Shown here in pieces: positions 32,701 through 43,666 of a stretch of 64,000 nucleotides of DNA. Source of the DNA: Thamnaconus septentrionalis (taxonomy: Eukaryota > Chordata > Actinopteri > Tetraodontiformes > Monacanthidae); assembly GCA_009823395.1 (NCBI GenBank), contig CM020507.1, positions 13,258,001 to 13,322,000 of the forward strand, in the 5' to 3' direction. The notes below the pieces were generated by a model. That model did not search any database and had not been told where the DNA came from. It worked only from the letters and a program-made list of their open reading frames with translations. How positions within the stretch are numbered: the first letter of the stretch is position 1; the number at the start of each line of letters is the position of its first letter. The position numbers were made by a program, and so were the translations under genes.

Positions 32701-33133
32701 ATTCATGTACAAATTTTTGGGAATTAATAAAAGGTTGTTCGAAAAAGAAATACCCCAGTAAAGTACATATACCTGAAAAAAAAAATTACTTAAGTACATA
32801 AACAAATTATTTGCACTTCATTACTTCCTACATCTGGAAATGGAGAAGGGAAAAAGTCCTCACCTGTCCTCCCTGGAAGCGGTTAGGGCAGAGCGTGCAG
32901 GTGTTGTTGTCGGCCAGGTGATCTTTGACGTTGATCACGTAGGCCCCCGTTCGCCGCATCCGCACCACGTCGAACCCCTCCCCCGCCAGGTTGTGGCCTG
33001 GGACGAAGGGGGCTTTCTCACACTCTGACCCCGAGCCAATCCGACAGGACTCCGCCCCGAGGGCCGCCAGCGCCACCACCAGCGCCGTGACCAGTGCGGC
33101 GTGCGTCCGCCTTTGACATCCTGCGGCGCACAT
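29703..33133 (-). CDS. prf1: Perforin-1-like MACPF pore-forming protein (complete)
   Basis: Perforin is the granule protein of cytotoxic lymphocytes that inserts as a ring-shaped pore into target membranes. Four coding exons on the minus strand, 33133-32864, 32043-31772, 31320-31179 and 30590-29703, join in phase to 523 residues (human about 555). Residues 1-30 are a hydrophobic signal peptide with a basic start. The MACPF domain carries the signature YGTHYI at 221-226, with the two glycines after the expected spacing. A C2 domain at about 401-500 keeps the acidic calcium-binding residues (KTDAYVK 418-424, DDNDP 439-443, WDRD 465-468). A pyrimidine-rich tract and CAG lie a few bases upstream of the ATG, so a non-coding first exon is likely. 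Intron 3 is mostly a MITE. Fish carry several perforin-1 genes; which one this is cannot be told here. All frames are open. Confidence 0.93.
30742..31148 (+). mobile_element. TTAA-flanked MITE, copy A (in perforin intron 3)
   Basis: TTAA lies at 30,738-30,741 and 31,149-31,152. Just inside are inverted ends AGGTTGAGTGTGTAA and, reverse-complemented, AGGTCCAGTGCGTAG. The internal landmarks CATCAAGTGGTTA, AGCTTGCCAGT and GGTAGGAAAACCAAATTAC recur in copy B at about 60,697. TTAA target duplication is typical of piggyBac-type elements. There is no transposase frame, so the element is non-autonomous. Its right end lies 26 bp from the exon 3 donor. Confidence 0.75.
32140..32830. repeat. AAGTA-rich dispersed repeat in perforin intron 1
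   Basis: The segment starts with GTACTTGGGTGAAAGTACTG...AAAGTAAAAGTAAGAAAGTAC and ends with CCAGTAAAGTACATATACC...ACTTAAGTACATAAAC. This AAGTAC-rich composition with roughly complementary ends is common to a class of fish interspersed repeats. The exact boundaries and class are not certain. Confidence 0.45.
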
Positions 33134-33773
33134 GTCTGCCTGAATGAGACGACGGGGACGGGAGGGCGTGAAGGTGGTCAGTCAAGTCTCAGCGTCATCA
33201 TTTTGACATTTAATAAGCGTCTGTTGCAGAGCCCATTGTAAGTGCAGGGTCGTTGCTCTCTGCTCAGAATATTGGAGAATTTGCACAGGCTTTTTACACA
33301 GTATAGTGCACGTGAGCCTCTTATCCTATGAACTTGAATAATCCTCACAGATGTGACCACTCTGAAAAAAAACACACAAGCTTAACATGTAATCTTACCT
33401 TTAATCGCGATGCCTTTCAAATCGTGGTCTTCTGCTCTCCTGTGGGATACTGGCATGGATCCTCTTTTGTTCCACTATTCTCTCCTGCAGAGTTTTAGCA
33501 AAGAAAAAAAACAAAAATGATAACAATAATAATAATAGTAATTTGTCCTTCGTGCCCCACAGTCTTTGTTTACCCCATTGACGGCACAGCTTGCTGCAAG
33601 TGGCGAACTGCTGCCGGGCTAAACTCTTGCAGAAAGAGGAAACACTGTCGAGAGACTCTGCTGGCTGGCTGCACCAGACGCCGGCTGAGTGCACTCTTTT
33701 GTCTTCATCTTATAAAAAAAACAAACTGAGGAGGGCGTTTCTCTTCTACAGGGTGGCGTATGGGCTCTCAGTA

Positions 33774-33776
<3 letters not shown>

Positions 33777-33819
<43 letters not shown>

Positions 33820-33822
33820 TCT
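33777..33822. repeat. (CT)n microsatellite
   Basis: CT run of about 45 bp with one CA interruption. Confidence 0.95.
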
Positions 33823-33907
33823 CCTTCCCCTAAGGCCTCAACAATTTCCTCTGCACGAGTGGGATTGTTTTGATGTCCATGACCCAGCTCTTATGAATCC
33901 CTCACAG

Positions 33908-33908
<1 letters not shown>

Positions 33909-33976
<68 letters not shown>
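33909..33976. repeat. (GT)n microsatellite
   Basis: Pure GT run of about 68 bp. Confidence 0.95.
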
Positions 33977-33977
<1 letters not shown>

Positions 33978-35396
33978 ATGCGTGTGCATGTGCATGTGTG
34001 TGTGGGGGAGGGGGAAGGAGGATTTTGTGCAGTCACGCGAGGGAAGATGCGCATTAGTGTCTCACCCTCTTTACGGGAAAAAGCCTGCATGTTTGTGTGT
34101 GTATGTGTGTGTAGGTGCTGTGCACATGTCCACTGGATCCACTTTGTGTGTTTTGTCCTCAGTCTGTCTAAAACGGCCTGTCTGTGTGCTGAGCTGAGCC
34201 TTAGCAAGACAATGAGGTCAGCTTTACCGCTGACTATTTCTGGATGTGGGTGGAATGTTGGTGGTTTTCCCTCCTTGGAGCTCCGTGCACAAGGTTTTCT
34301 TGAACACGTGAACTTGGGATTCTCTGCCATTTGTTTCTGCTCTGTATCTTTATTTATTATTGGTCACTGATGTGCTCCCTCCATGAAAATCCAGTTTCAG
34401 ATCATATAAATATATATATATGTATATATATATATATGATGCCTTGTAGTGTTCTACAGGGCTGCGTTCTTTGTCTTTCAGCTGATGTCAAATCCATGTT
34501 TAACATGTCTGATCCACCCCACATCCGCCCTTTGTTAGCTGAGGGACTGTGAAAGTAATATTGAAGTCAAGGTTCATGACAAACACCAGCTGTTGGTGAG
34601 GGTGGATGTCCGTTCATTTTCGCATTCACATCCTATCTTTCTTCACGCATATCAGGTACTTTTCACAGAAAAAGTAGTGTTTTCTAATGATGTGTAACTT
34701 GTCAGGGTCAGTAACATGCTTTTTATCAGAGGCAATAAAATGACTTCTGCCGAGGCTTTGACCTGAAGAATCTGCAACCCTGAGGGGACGGTGAGCAACT
34801 GTATAATATGGAGATAAATGACTGGTCATACGCTGATGTATCTCATTGTGGTGACAAAGTAAAATCTTGAGGTTTGTCAGTGAAATTAAATGAAAATGTG
34901 CATTATGTAATTATTTTGCTTGCGTTCATTTTTAAGAAAATGTGTTGGTTATTCAATAAATCAGATTTGATGTCTCAGCAGGGGCCGTTACGCCAGTGAT
35001 ACCTGTGCCAGATTTGTGACAACACCTCCAGCTGTGTGTTCATTCAACAGGTACAAGAAAACACTTTTTTTCACCTGAAGATTCAAAGATGGGTTTGTAT
35101 TTTATGTTTGGCGTGTCTGGTTGGTTTTGATGAATAATAATGCAATCCTGCCAGCCAGCACTTTATATTGAAAAACATTTAAGCTAAACTGATTAAATGT
35201 GTTTCCAGAATCATTTGCCAAGTTATCTTCAACTGATAGTAACTTTTCAATTTCTATATGCCTGAGGTTATCCACTTGACAGTTACACTAATAATTCTTT
35301 CTGAATATATTCACATATGCGTGTTATAAACATGTTGTTAACCATTAGAGCATGAAAGGAAACAATACAGGTCAGTACAGGTAGGCTCATCAAATG

Positions 35397-35402
35397 TTTA
35401 TT
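35397..35402 (-). terminator. mpeg1 polyadenylation signal (candidate)
   Basis: AATAAA on the minus strand about 450 bp beyond the mpeg1 stop codon, a reasonable 3' UTR length. Confidence 0.5.
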
Positions 35403-35854
35403 CAAGTCCTCTTGTTATTAACACGTTTATAGAAATCAAGTGAACAAAATGGTGAAAACAAAAGCAAAACACATCGCATTTTTTTCTTAGCCACATGAGG
35501 GCACTGTTGATTCAACATGGCATTTGCTTAAAAAAAAAAAAAAAAAAAACAAAGAAAGAATCCCTTTTGGTGTCCATAAAGTGCAAAAGTAATTTTCTGA
35601 TTTTTTAAATACTTTGATCTCTGAAAATTGACCTTTTAAAGCGCTACATTTCCGACAGCTGATTTCAAAGTTGATTTTGTAAATGACTTGTATTTTAAGG
35701 CAAACACTTTTATCAGTTAGTGAAAAAGGTCACCTGATTTGGCTGATAGGAATTCAAACATGTGACTTCCACTGCAAGGGAAGTGAAAGAGCGTTGACAA
35801 GGAAGTTGAGGACAATGTTTGACCTATGTGCGTGCTTGCCTAGCATAACACACC

Positions 35855-38232
35855 TTATTCCCTTCCCTCGTCTTGGTCCACCCCATTCTGAATTTCTTGG
35901 TAGCCCCTTGACATCCCAAGGCCACCAATCCTCCTTCGTCTCCTCACCAGAACAATCACAACCAGGACCACCACCATCATACCAATCACTCCAACAGCTA
36001 CCCCTGCCTTTTGCCCACTGGACATCTGACCCTCTCCTGTCTTGAGGTCACTTTGCATTTTCTTGATGTCCTCCAATGTGGCCGCCTTCCATGTCTTGGT
36101 TGCCCCTACCTTGACCCAGGTCTTATCTGCATCAGTCATCACTACAACTGTGTTTGTTAGCTGCATGCTGATAAGTGGAGGATTGGTGAAAGGGGGCAGG
36201 TGAACTGGAAGGAGCTGCCCACCTGTAAATAAACCTGACTGGACACAGTATAGAATTTCGCAGCCATCGCTCACAGCAGCCAGATGCTGGCTGAACTGAG
36301 AGGGGCAGTGGCGCTCAAAATTCGCCAGTGGGTTGTTTGACTCACAACTGAAGAAGCCTCCGAATGGCACTGAGAACTTGGTGCCAGCTTCGTAGTCTTT
36401 GCTAATGCAGATCACTTGGTCGTCTGAGAGAAACTTTTGTGCAATAAAGTTTTGGGGGCATCGTTTGGCATTAGTGAGAGGATTAAAAAGTGATGGGCTA
36501 TATATGCCCCCAAAGAGATAACCTGAGTTTTGTGGAGCCTGACCTTTATTTACTGAACACCAGTAGGTTTTGATGCGAGCAGAGCGGACGTGGTAATTGT
36601 CCTGACATACTTGACGATGGCAGCGACTAAGTCCCAAGAATCCACAGCTGTACCTCTGGTCATAACAATCGTATGTACTGTAACCCTGCTGCCTGACTTC
36701 TGTTCTCAGCAAAGTGGAGCTGTATGGTGAGCGGCAAGAGAAGGCGCCTGTGTCAGGGTTCTTCTGGGCCAGGGCATTGCAGAGTGGTTCTGCATCTGTG
36801 GTGAGCTGTTCACACTCTTGGTAGACGCCTCCGAAACTGAGGTTTGTTGCAGGTCCTTTACAGGAGGCATCATCAACGTTGGCTTGGAAGTTAAAGTTTT
36901 TTGAGCTGACGTCGACGCACCCAGGGCGCATGTTGACTTTGTAATATCTTTCGACGGCCTGACTCACTGACAGAGCCACTTTCTTCACTGTAGGCTGTGG
37001 CAACTCAGGCAGGCTGTTTGAGGTAATGAAGTAATGCAAGGGAAACCCAAAGCGGTCGATGGCAACCAGGTTGTTCCTGGTACTTTCCTGCCACTTCTGC
37101 AAAGTGATGCCAGGGTAAAAAGGCGTGCCGCCTCCATGACTTGTAGTTATGGAATATGTAATATTGGACTGATAAGCCTGGAGCGAAGCGCTTTGTTGGG
37201 TATTATGACTGCTTATGTCAAACTTGAGCTTGTCAAAGAAGTTTAAGCCTGCCTGTGCAGAGATCGAGCGACTTTCCGACATGCTGCTTGACACGTATTT
37301 AGAACTCAAATAGTCCTCCTGCACCAGAGTAGCTCCAGCTTCAACGCTAGTAATAACATGCGTGCCATAATCCAGAATCATCTTCTCGGAGAGATACCCT
37401 GCATTCCTTGTTTGATTATTTTCGATTGCCTCGGCTATTTCTTGAACTTGCTGAGCGAAGCGTACATCCAGAGTGAAGTCTGGGTAAGCCTTGACGGTGT
37501 AGATGAGGTTTCTCACCTTGGAGGGAAAATATCAGATATTACAGAATTAAAATTTTGTTCAATTTTCCTTTCTTTGTGTATTTCTTCCACATTATTAGTG
37601 CTCACCTCTCTTGGGGCATTTTAAATCTGAATGATTCACACTTAATTTCAAAGTCCTGTTACTACTTTAAATACAACATTTTTTTTTTCCACCACTGGAC
37701 AAGTAATAATTTGTGACCACTAAACAGAAAAAATTGTTCATAATGAAGATTTAAATTCACACGTTACAACATATTAAAATAAACTTACTTGTACTCTGGT
37801 TGCAACCGAGGAGTCTTTGACCTGATGGGTTTTCATCCTCTGGTTCTCAGTTGAAAACTTTCCATTCAACACAGAGAGGAAGGAGATGTCTGAATTAATG
37901 GAGTGTGATGTCGAACTCCTTGAGTCAAGCCAGGAGCTGAGCATCTCCGAGTTGGTCTCCACGCCAGTCTCCTTGCGCGGGATGACAAACACCTCGTCGG
38001 GAATAAGGTAAAAACCGTCCTCAGTCGTCTGGCACTGAGAATAGGTCAGGTTCATCACTCGACCCATGTCCACGTTTCGAAGGTTGTCCCAGCCTCCACC
38101 TGGCAGCACCTCCAATGCTGTGATGGACAGGTTGGTGGAGGTCCGACATTGTCTGAGCCAGTTGGTGGGTCGCCTGAGGGGGATTGCAGAACAGGCATGA
38201 AGGAGCCAGACGAGTGTCACTGCCGCTCTCAT
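35855..38232 (-). CDS. mpeg1: Mpeg1 / perforin-2, macrophage pore-forming protein (complete)
   Basis: Perforin-2 is a type I membrane MACPF protein of macrophages that forms pores in engulfed bacteria within phagosomes. Two coding exons, 38232-37789 and 37516-35855, join in phase to 701 residues, the usual family length. I start at the ATG at 38,232, which directly opens a 16-residue signal peptide; an in-frame ATG nine codons upstream (38,259) would put a less typical leader before it. The MACPF signature YGTHV is at 198-202. A cysteine-rich P2 domain follows (about residues 350-600). A 21-residue transmembrane segment lies at about 652-672 and a 29-residue cytoplasmic tail begins with five arginines. 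The tail contains no lysine, although in mammals tail lysines are reported ubiquitination sites. It lies next to the perforin-1-like gene on the same strand. All frames are open. Confidence 0.95.
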
Positions 38233-38263
38233 GGTGTCTGTGACTGGAAGAACTAACATGACT

Positions 38264-38422
38264 TTAATATAGTCTCTAGGTTCCCTCCCCTTTGGGGAGG
38301 CAGTGTATCATATGACAAATCAGAGCAACCTGTGAGGGTGGTTGTGATTTTACTTTCAGTTCATGTTCTTTCATTTACGATGTTTTGTCCATGTAGGGTA
38401 AAAGGGAAAGGGATACTTCCTG
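38264..38422 (-). promoter_or_regulatory. mpeg1 promoter elements (candidate)
   Basis: On the minus strand, within 200 bp of the start codon, there is a TATA-like CTATATTAA (38,264-38,272), an IRF-like GAACTGAAAGT (38,352-38,362) and an ETS/PU.1-like CAGGAAGTA (38,414-38,422). PU.1 and IRF sites would fit macrophage expression. Such short matches also occur by chance. Confidence 0.35.
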
Positions 38423-38659
38423 ATAGAACAACAACAAAAATCATGAAACCAAGCTCTTCAAATAAAAGGGCAGTAGCCCACTTGGTACAATATAAAATCA
38501 AAGTTTGACCTTCATTGATTCATGATGCTTATTTATTAATTTCCAGATGTACAAGAACTTTCTGGAAATAATCTATTCTATAATTGTTTAAGAAATAATT
38601 TGTGTAGAATAATGAAGGTGCTGCTTCGCTACTGTGACGGTGGAAAGCAGAACTGAAAG

Positions 38660-39065
38660 TTTGCAATAATTGGAAGTGAGATCACACGCACACTGGAGGC
38701 TGTGGAAAGTCAAGTAGTGCGCAGGAAACTCCCGCCGGTCGATGGCAAACACTTTGCTCCCGGTACTTTCCTGACAGTTCTGCAAAGAGATGCCAGAGTG
38801 AAAAGGCGTGCCACCCCCATTAGTCAGAACCATCTTCTCTGAGAGTTCATCCGCATTCCTTGTTTTGGTTATTTTCAATTGCCTCGGCTGTTTCTTTCTT
38901 TTGCTTTCTCTTTTCTTTCTCTTACTTTCTTTGGCTTGCTGAGCAAAGTGTACAGAACGAAGTCTGGATAGGTGAGGTTTTGCACCTTGGATAGAAAATG
39001 TCAGATATCACTGAATTAAATTTCTTACCTTCATGTATTTCTTCCATTTCATTGCTCTTCATTTT
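38660..39065 (-). pseudogene. Decayed partial duplicate of mpeg1
   Basis: The minus strand repeats pieces of mpeg1 in order. An intron end resembling that of mpeg1 (ATCTGACATTTTC...CCAAG) precedes a degenerate exon 2 start (about 38,995). Next come the ATTGAAAATAACCAAA and CTCTCAGAGAAGATGGTTCTG blocks, and then GGTGGCACGCCTTTTCAC to GCCATCGACCGG (about 38,745-38,815). The stretch between the last two, which in mpeg1 encodes the MACPF signature, is deleted. An AAAGAAA-type simple repeat (38,893-38,936) replaces part of the frame, and frames are broken. The copied segment includes intron sequence, so it arose from DNA duplication rather than from mRNA. It cannot encode a pore-forming protein. 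Confidence 0.8.
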
Positions 39066-39983
39066 CATACACACAAACAGCACACACACATGCACCTTGC
39101 ATGACTGCACACGATGCTGTCTAACCCCCCCCCCCCCCCCACTCCACACCCCCCTCTTTCCTAAAACACACACACACACACCAGTCCAGTCATATCTGGA
39201 CATCTCACATCCGCATGCCCCTCGTTTTACCTAACGCTGATATGCGACTCAATGACGATGGTGCACCCACACCATCACAACTGCACACCATGTGAATTCT
39301 GTCTGAGATAAGGAGGTCACCAACAAGTCAAACTTCACACGCCCTCCACCCTTGTCAGAGACGCCAGCTGACAAACAGCACCAGCTATTTTTTAGGACCA
39401 TCCTCTTTAGTCAGGCTGTTATCATTCAACAGAAACCTAAAAAAATCAAATAAATACAAGATAGCTATTCTTTTTTTTTGTTTGTTTTTTAGAAACTACC
39501 TAAAGTTCATCGCGCTGATTATACCCGATTGACACATTGGTGGTTTTTATCCCTCGTCTGTAAGACTGTTAACGTTTCTTTTTATTGACAGTTTCCCCTA
39601 TTATACCCAACCACCTTTAACACCAGCATCTTCCGAGTGCACACTGCGCAAATCATTCTTCTGTGTGTAACTTTGTTGACAGCTATGCCTGTACACCAGC
39701 AACGCATGCGATAACCTACTGTACGTCACTGTAAGGCAAGAAACCAAGTCCGTGTGGAATCTATAGTGGAACTTGTCATGCTACTTTAAAAAAACTTAAA
39801 CAACATAACAGCACAGGTTTAGGGATTCAGACATAAAGAAAGGAAGTAACACAGACCTTTTTTGGTTCCTTTTTGTTGGTGTCAATAAAAATGATGAACT
39901 GACTCCAGCAGGCTCGCATTTGCGATCACATGATTGAAATTGTACAAACCACGGATGAAATCGAGAGTCACGCTCAAAATGTA
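39066..39983. other. Intergenic gap mpeg1 relic to histone H1
   Basis: No gene is seen. It contains a homopolymer of about 17 C at 39,125-39,142 and a short CA run at 39,168-39,181. Confidence 0.5.
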
Positions 39984-39989
39984 TTTATT
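39984..39989 (-). terminator. Histone H1 polyadenylation signal (candidate)
   Basis: AATAAA on the minus strand about 225 bp beyond the H1 stop codon. No histone 3' stem-loop is visible between the stop codon and this site. Confidence 0.5.
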
Positions 39990-40212
39990 TTCCATCTCTT
40001 ACAATTCAATGCTTCACAGATCAAAGCAAGTTGGTGGCATTGTGAAACAGCAGGTTTTAAAATCTCCATTCACACTGAATATCGATTAATATTCTTTTGG
40101 ATGCAGGAAGAAAAAAACAAACTATAGAGTTCTTGGATTAAGTGTAGACATAATCCAAACACAGTTGGAATGTCATCAGAGAGGCATTGGGTGTACGTTA
40201 GAAGCGTTGCAT

Positions 40213-40791
40213 TCACTTCTTGGGAGTAGCACCTCTGGTCCTTGTGGTCCTGGCAGCCTTGCGCTTGATCTTCTTCGGGGTCACTGCCTTCTTGGGCTTC
40301 TTGGCTGGAGCAGGCTTCTTGGCTGCAGCAGGCCTCTTGGGTTTCTTTGCGCTCTTTGCTTTCTTTGTCTTGGGAGATTTCTTGGGTGTTGTACTGGAAG
40401 TTCCAGCGGCAGTCTTCTTGGTCTTCTTGACCCTTTTGACTGAGGTCTTCTTCTTGCCCACCTTCTTTTTTCGGGGTGTAGGGGGCTTCTTGTTCACTCT
40501 AAAAGAGCCAGAGGCCCCACTGCCTTTGGTGCGGACCAAAGACTTCTTGGCCACTAGACGCTTGATGGCGATGAGGATTCTCCCATTTTTCTTGTCCACG
40601 TCATATCCCCCAGCCTTCAGCGCCTTCTTCAATGACGCGAGGGACATGCCTCCGCGGTCGCCGGATGCTGCCACGGCCTTCAGTATAAGGCTGGAAATGG
40701 AGGATCCTGAGGTTCCCTTCTTGGACCCAACTCTCCGCTTGGGAGACTTAGCTGGGGTTGCCATGGGTGTATTGGCCGCAGTAGAAGACAT
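40213..40791 (-). CDS. Linker histone H1, single exon
   Basis: Linker histones bind the nucleosome dyad and compact chromatin. The intronless frame encodes 192 residues from the ATG at 40,791; an in-frame ATG 16 codons upstream lies in the probable 5' leader. The globular winged-helix domain covers about residues 25-100, with the typical [25 protein letters not shown] and [15 protein letters not shown] blocks. The C-terminal tail is rich in lysine, alanine and proline with SPK-type sites (KSPKRR near the N-terminus, KKSPKTKK in the tail). The sequence is an H1 of the ordinary somatic type, but I cannot assign the subtype. It is a solitary copy: no core histone genes are in the window. The open frame on the opposite strand is an antisense shadow. 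Confidence 0.93.
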   Translation of the reverse strand: MSSTAANTPMATPAKSPKRRVGSKKGTSGSSISSLILKAVAASGDRGGMSLASLKKALKAGGYDVDKKNGRILIAIKRLVAKKSLVRTKGSGASGSFRVNKKPPTPRKKKVGKKKTSVKRVKKTKKTAAGTSSTTPKKSPKTKKAKSAKKPKRPAAAKKPAPAKKPKKAVTPKKIKRKAARTTRTRGATPKK

Positions 40792-40843
40792 TGTTGTTCT
40801 GCTGAGGCAAAGTGTTATCTCTGCTGTCCTTATGCTCAAGGTT

Positions 40844-40933
40844 CTTATAAAGCCACAGTGAGAGCCGTGTAGAGTGAACCTCCTCGCCGCTGAGCGCCTG
40901 CTGTCTCCTTGTCCTACTCAGCTTTTGTGTTTT
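40844..40933 (-). promoter_or_regulatory. Histone H1 promoter: TATA box and H1 (AC) box
   Basis: On the minus strand a TTTATAAG box (40,844-40,851) lies 53 bp before the start codon. An AAAACACA element (40,926-40,933) lies about 75 bp further upstream. AAACACA is the known H1-specific promoter element, normally about 100 bp upstream of the transcription start, so spacing and order fit. No CCAAT is visible between the two. Confidence 0.6.
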
Positions 40934-42172
40934 CTTAAGATGAATTTTTCAGCTAAAATCCTCGCTAGAATATCAGAGATTCTTGTGAAAACCACAAAAA
41001 CAGAAACAGTTGGAAGTGCTTTCCTTCACATAGAAGTTTACTTTTATATTTACTCAATTTTATTCAGGTTTGGTGTCCAAAAACTTCATAGTTGAAAGGG
41101 GCGAAGTGGAGTCTGAAGCAAATACCTGTCTCATTATAAAAAGAAACAGCCTTTTAACATTAAAGTCCAAGCTTTTAGTTTTAAAAAGTCATAATGTTAA
41201 GGTGACAGAGTACTTTGTTCTGGATAAAATCTTTGATTGTACCAGTTTTCATTCTTTAATTGACTTTGAAGTTATCCAAAGAAACACAGATGCTCTGCAG
41301 ACCCACCATAGTGTGACCTACACACATAAACAAAGGCAGAGAAGAGGGAGCGTTTCACTCACATACACATACACAATCACACTTCTAATAATTAGGAGAA
41401 AGGAAAGGAAAGCATTTGTCGCTTTACAACAAATGCTGACGCAAGGTACAAAATACACACGTAGACAAAAGTAATGAGGGTTTTTTTTTTTAAAAAAAAA
41501 GAAAAAAGAAGAAGAAGTAAAAGCCCAAATTGGATAAATTGCATAACCCTGCACTTGATTATGTATTAGCGGTTTTGTTGGCTTACTCTGGGGTTTTATT
41601 TTAGTTTTTTTAAATTATTACTTTCCTATTAAAAAGTGTTGTATATTTATCAAAATGAAGTACTACATTTTGAAAAAAATACTTAAAAAGTTAACAAGTT
41701 AAAAGTTAAAAACAAAGCAAAAAACAACTTCCAAGCACACAACAAAACAGTTGGAACACTCAGGAACACCTCATCCAAAGTAATATACTGGATTTTCAGA
41801 GTTTTAAGGGAGTTCTTGCCAGCTTCTAATTCACAGAAAAAGTGCTTAGAAGTAATACCTAGCACATTTACAGGCCTGGAAGAGATTCACTATGCATATA
41901 ATCACAATATGACTTTTTCACAAAATAATGCAGCCCGTTCCAAATTTTGGAAATTGTTGAGGGAGGGCTGACAACTGCCGTGTTTACAGGCTCAGTGCAA
42001 GGCTCGGTTATCAGTGACTTACAATGTAATGCACACACACACACACACACACACACACAAGCTTTCTTTCTGGCTTTCCTGCCAAACTTCTAAATTGTTC
42101 GTGAAGCTTAACGGACCACGCTGAATAACATTTCTCCTGCACTCTGATGTTAATCCACTATTGAGCAGCTAG

Positions 42173-42173
<1 letters not shown>

Positions 42174-42248
<75 letters not shown>
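42174..42248. repeat. (AC)n(AT)n compound microsatellite
   Basis: AC run of about 52 bp passing directly into an AT run of about 24 bp. Confidence 0.95.
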
Positions 42249-42715
42249 GCGAATCGTTTCAGCCACTGAATGAACAGCACATGATACATATTTTGAGGAT
42301 ATTAAAGTTAACATCTAGCATCCACCCAACAATATGAGCCAATGTGTTTGACAAATTAGTTTCATACTTGGCCCTAATAGTTGAAGCGTGGACAAAGAAA
42401 TCACATCAGAAGAAGACTTACAGCACCCCCTTCTGTTGCAAACGCATACCAACACAAATCAGTTAAAGACATTGAGACCTGAGAACTGAATCTGCAGATC
42501 AGGCAGAAACTGTATCGAGGCGATGCGAAGAACGGACTGCTGAGTGCTAAGAATAGGTGCTACAGGAAAAGCCACCAGTAAAGGCTTGATGTGTTTCAGT
42601 AGCCTGCCCTCCGCTGGAGTTTTTTTTTTTTTTTTTTTTGTTATTTGATTTTTTTTTTCTCACATTTTCATACTTGGATAATGGGAAACCCCGAGTACCA
42701 TCTCTACTATTCCTA

Positions 42716-42716
<1 letters not shown>

Positions 42717-42748
<32 letters not shown>
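42717..42748. repeat. (ATT)n trinucleotide repeat
   Basis: About ten TTA/ATT units. Confidence 0.95.
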
Positions 42749-42749
<1 letters not shown>

Positions 42750-43103
42750 CAACATCCAACGCAGTTCTTTTATTAATGAGTGGTGTTTGAAGACGACATC
42801 CTTCATAAAAACGTGAAAATTGTTGGAGTCGGGAGAGGAAACACTCTCAATGCCACAGTATTATTACTACAATAGTAAAACGGATCGGCTGTTGTTTATT
42901 CCGAACCACTCGAATCCATGAGAGGAAGTCAGCTGCCATCGAAGAACCAGAATCTTTATGTGTTTAAAGATATGGCGTGTTGAAAGAGGAACTGGAAAAA
43001 TCACTGAGCTGCGTTTGATGACGTTTATGCGACACACGTATTTGCACCCAAAACATTTAAATCCTTCAAAAATCGCTCGTGCACCTGATTAAGTGTTGGT
43101 CCA

Positions 43104-43215
<112 letters not shown>

Positions 43216-43564
43216 CGTAGTGGGTAAAGAACACGGAGCACGAGTTAGTTGAGAATTTTACAGTTAAACCCAGTTCAAAGAATCATTACATTTTTGGTGG
43301 CGTATTGCGTTGCCACACGAAATTCGTGCGAAAGTCTGCAAGAGTCCGTTGAATAAATCAGTTCCAACTTGAAATGTCTTATTGTATTCATCATATATTT
43401 TATTCACATGCATCGAGTACGTATCTGTATTTTCACCAGATAAGCACGAGTGGATCATCGAGTGTCACTGAACCCAATCGGACCTTTGAATCACTGATTG
43501 AATTTAACGCCCGTGAATTCATCGCGATAATATCGTGACCTGGAGATTTACAAGTCGCAGTGAC

Positions 43565-43666
43565 CACGTGAGCGACATGGGATGACGAGGGGGAAGCTGG
43601 ACGGTCCTGCTCCATCGCTCACACCCTCTAGACCCCACCTCCATCCGCAGGCATGTGACCATGTGA
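43565..43666 (+). promoter_or_regulatory. Cluster of CAYGTGA E-boxes upstream of tspan36
   Basis: CACGTGA at 43,565-43,571, CATGTGA at 43,652-43,658 and CATGTGA at 43,660-43,666 lie 200-300 bp before the tspan36 ATG. This is the core of MITF/TFE-type M-box and CLEAR sites. The last two are in tandem one base apart. Binding is inferred from motif only. Confidence 0.4.

Larger units (their letters stand above)
33150..35396. other. Intergenic gap between perforin and mpeg1
   Basis: No protein-coding exon is supported. The right-hand part adjoining the perforin start may hold its non-coding first exon and promoter. Microsatellites lie at 33,777-33,822 (CT) and 33,909-33,976 (GT), and an AT alternation at 34,408-34,440. 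Confidence 0.5.

Noticed and set aside
40220..40861. Long open frame opposite histone H1
   Set aside because: It is an antisense shadow of the lysine/alanine-rich H1 tail, which yields few stops on the other strand.
42174..42248. CRISPR-like or satellite array
   Set aside because: It is a simple dinucleotide microsatellite without spacers, and the genome is a vertebrate.
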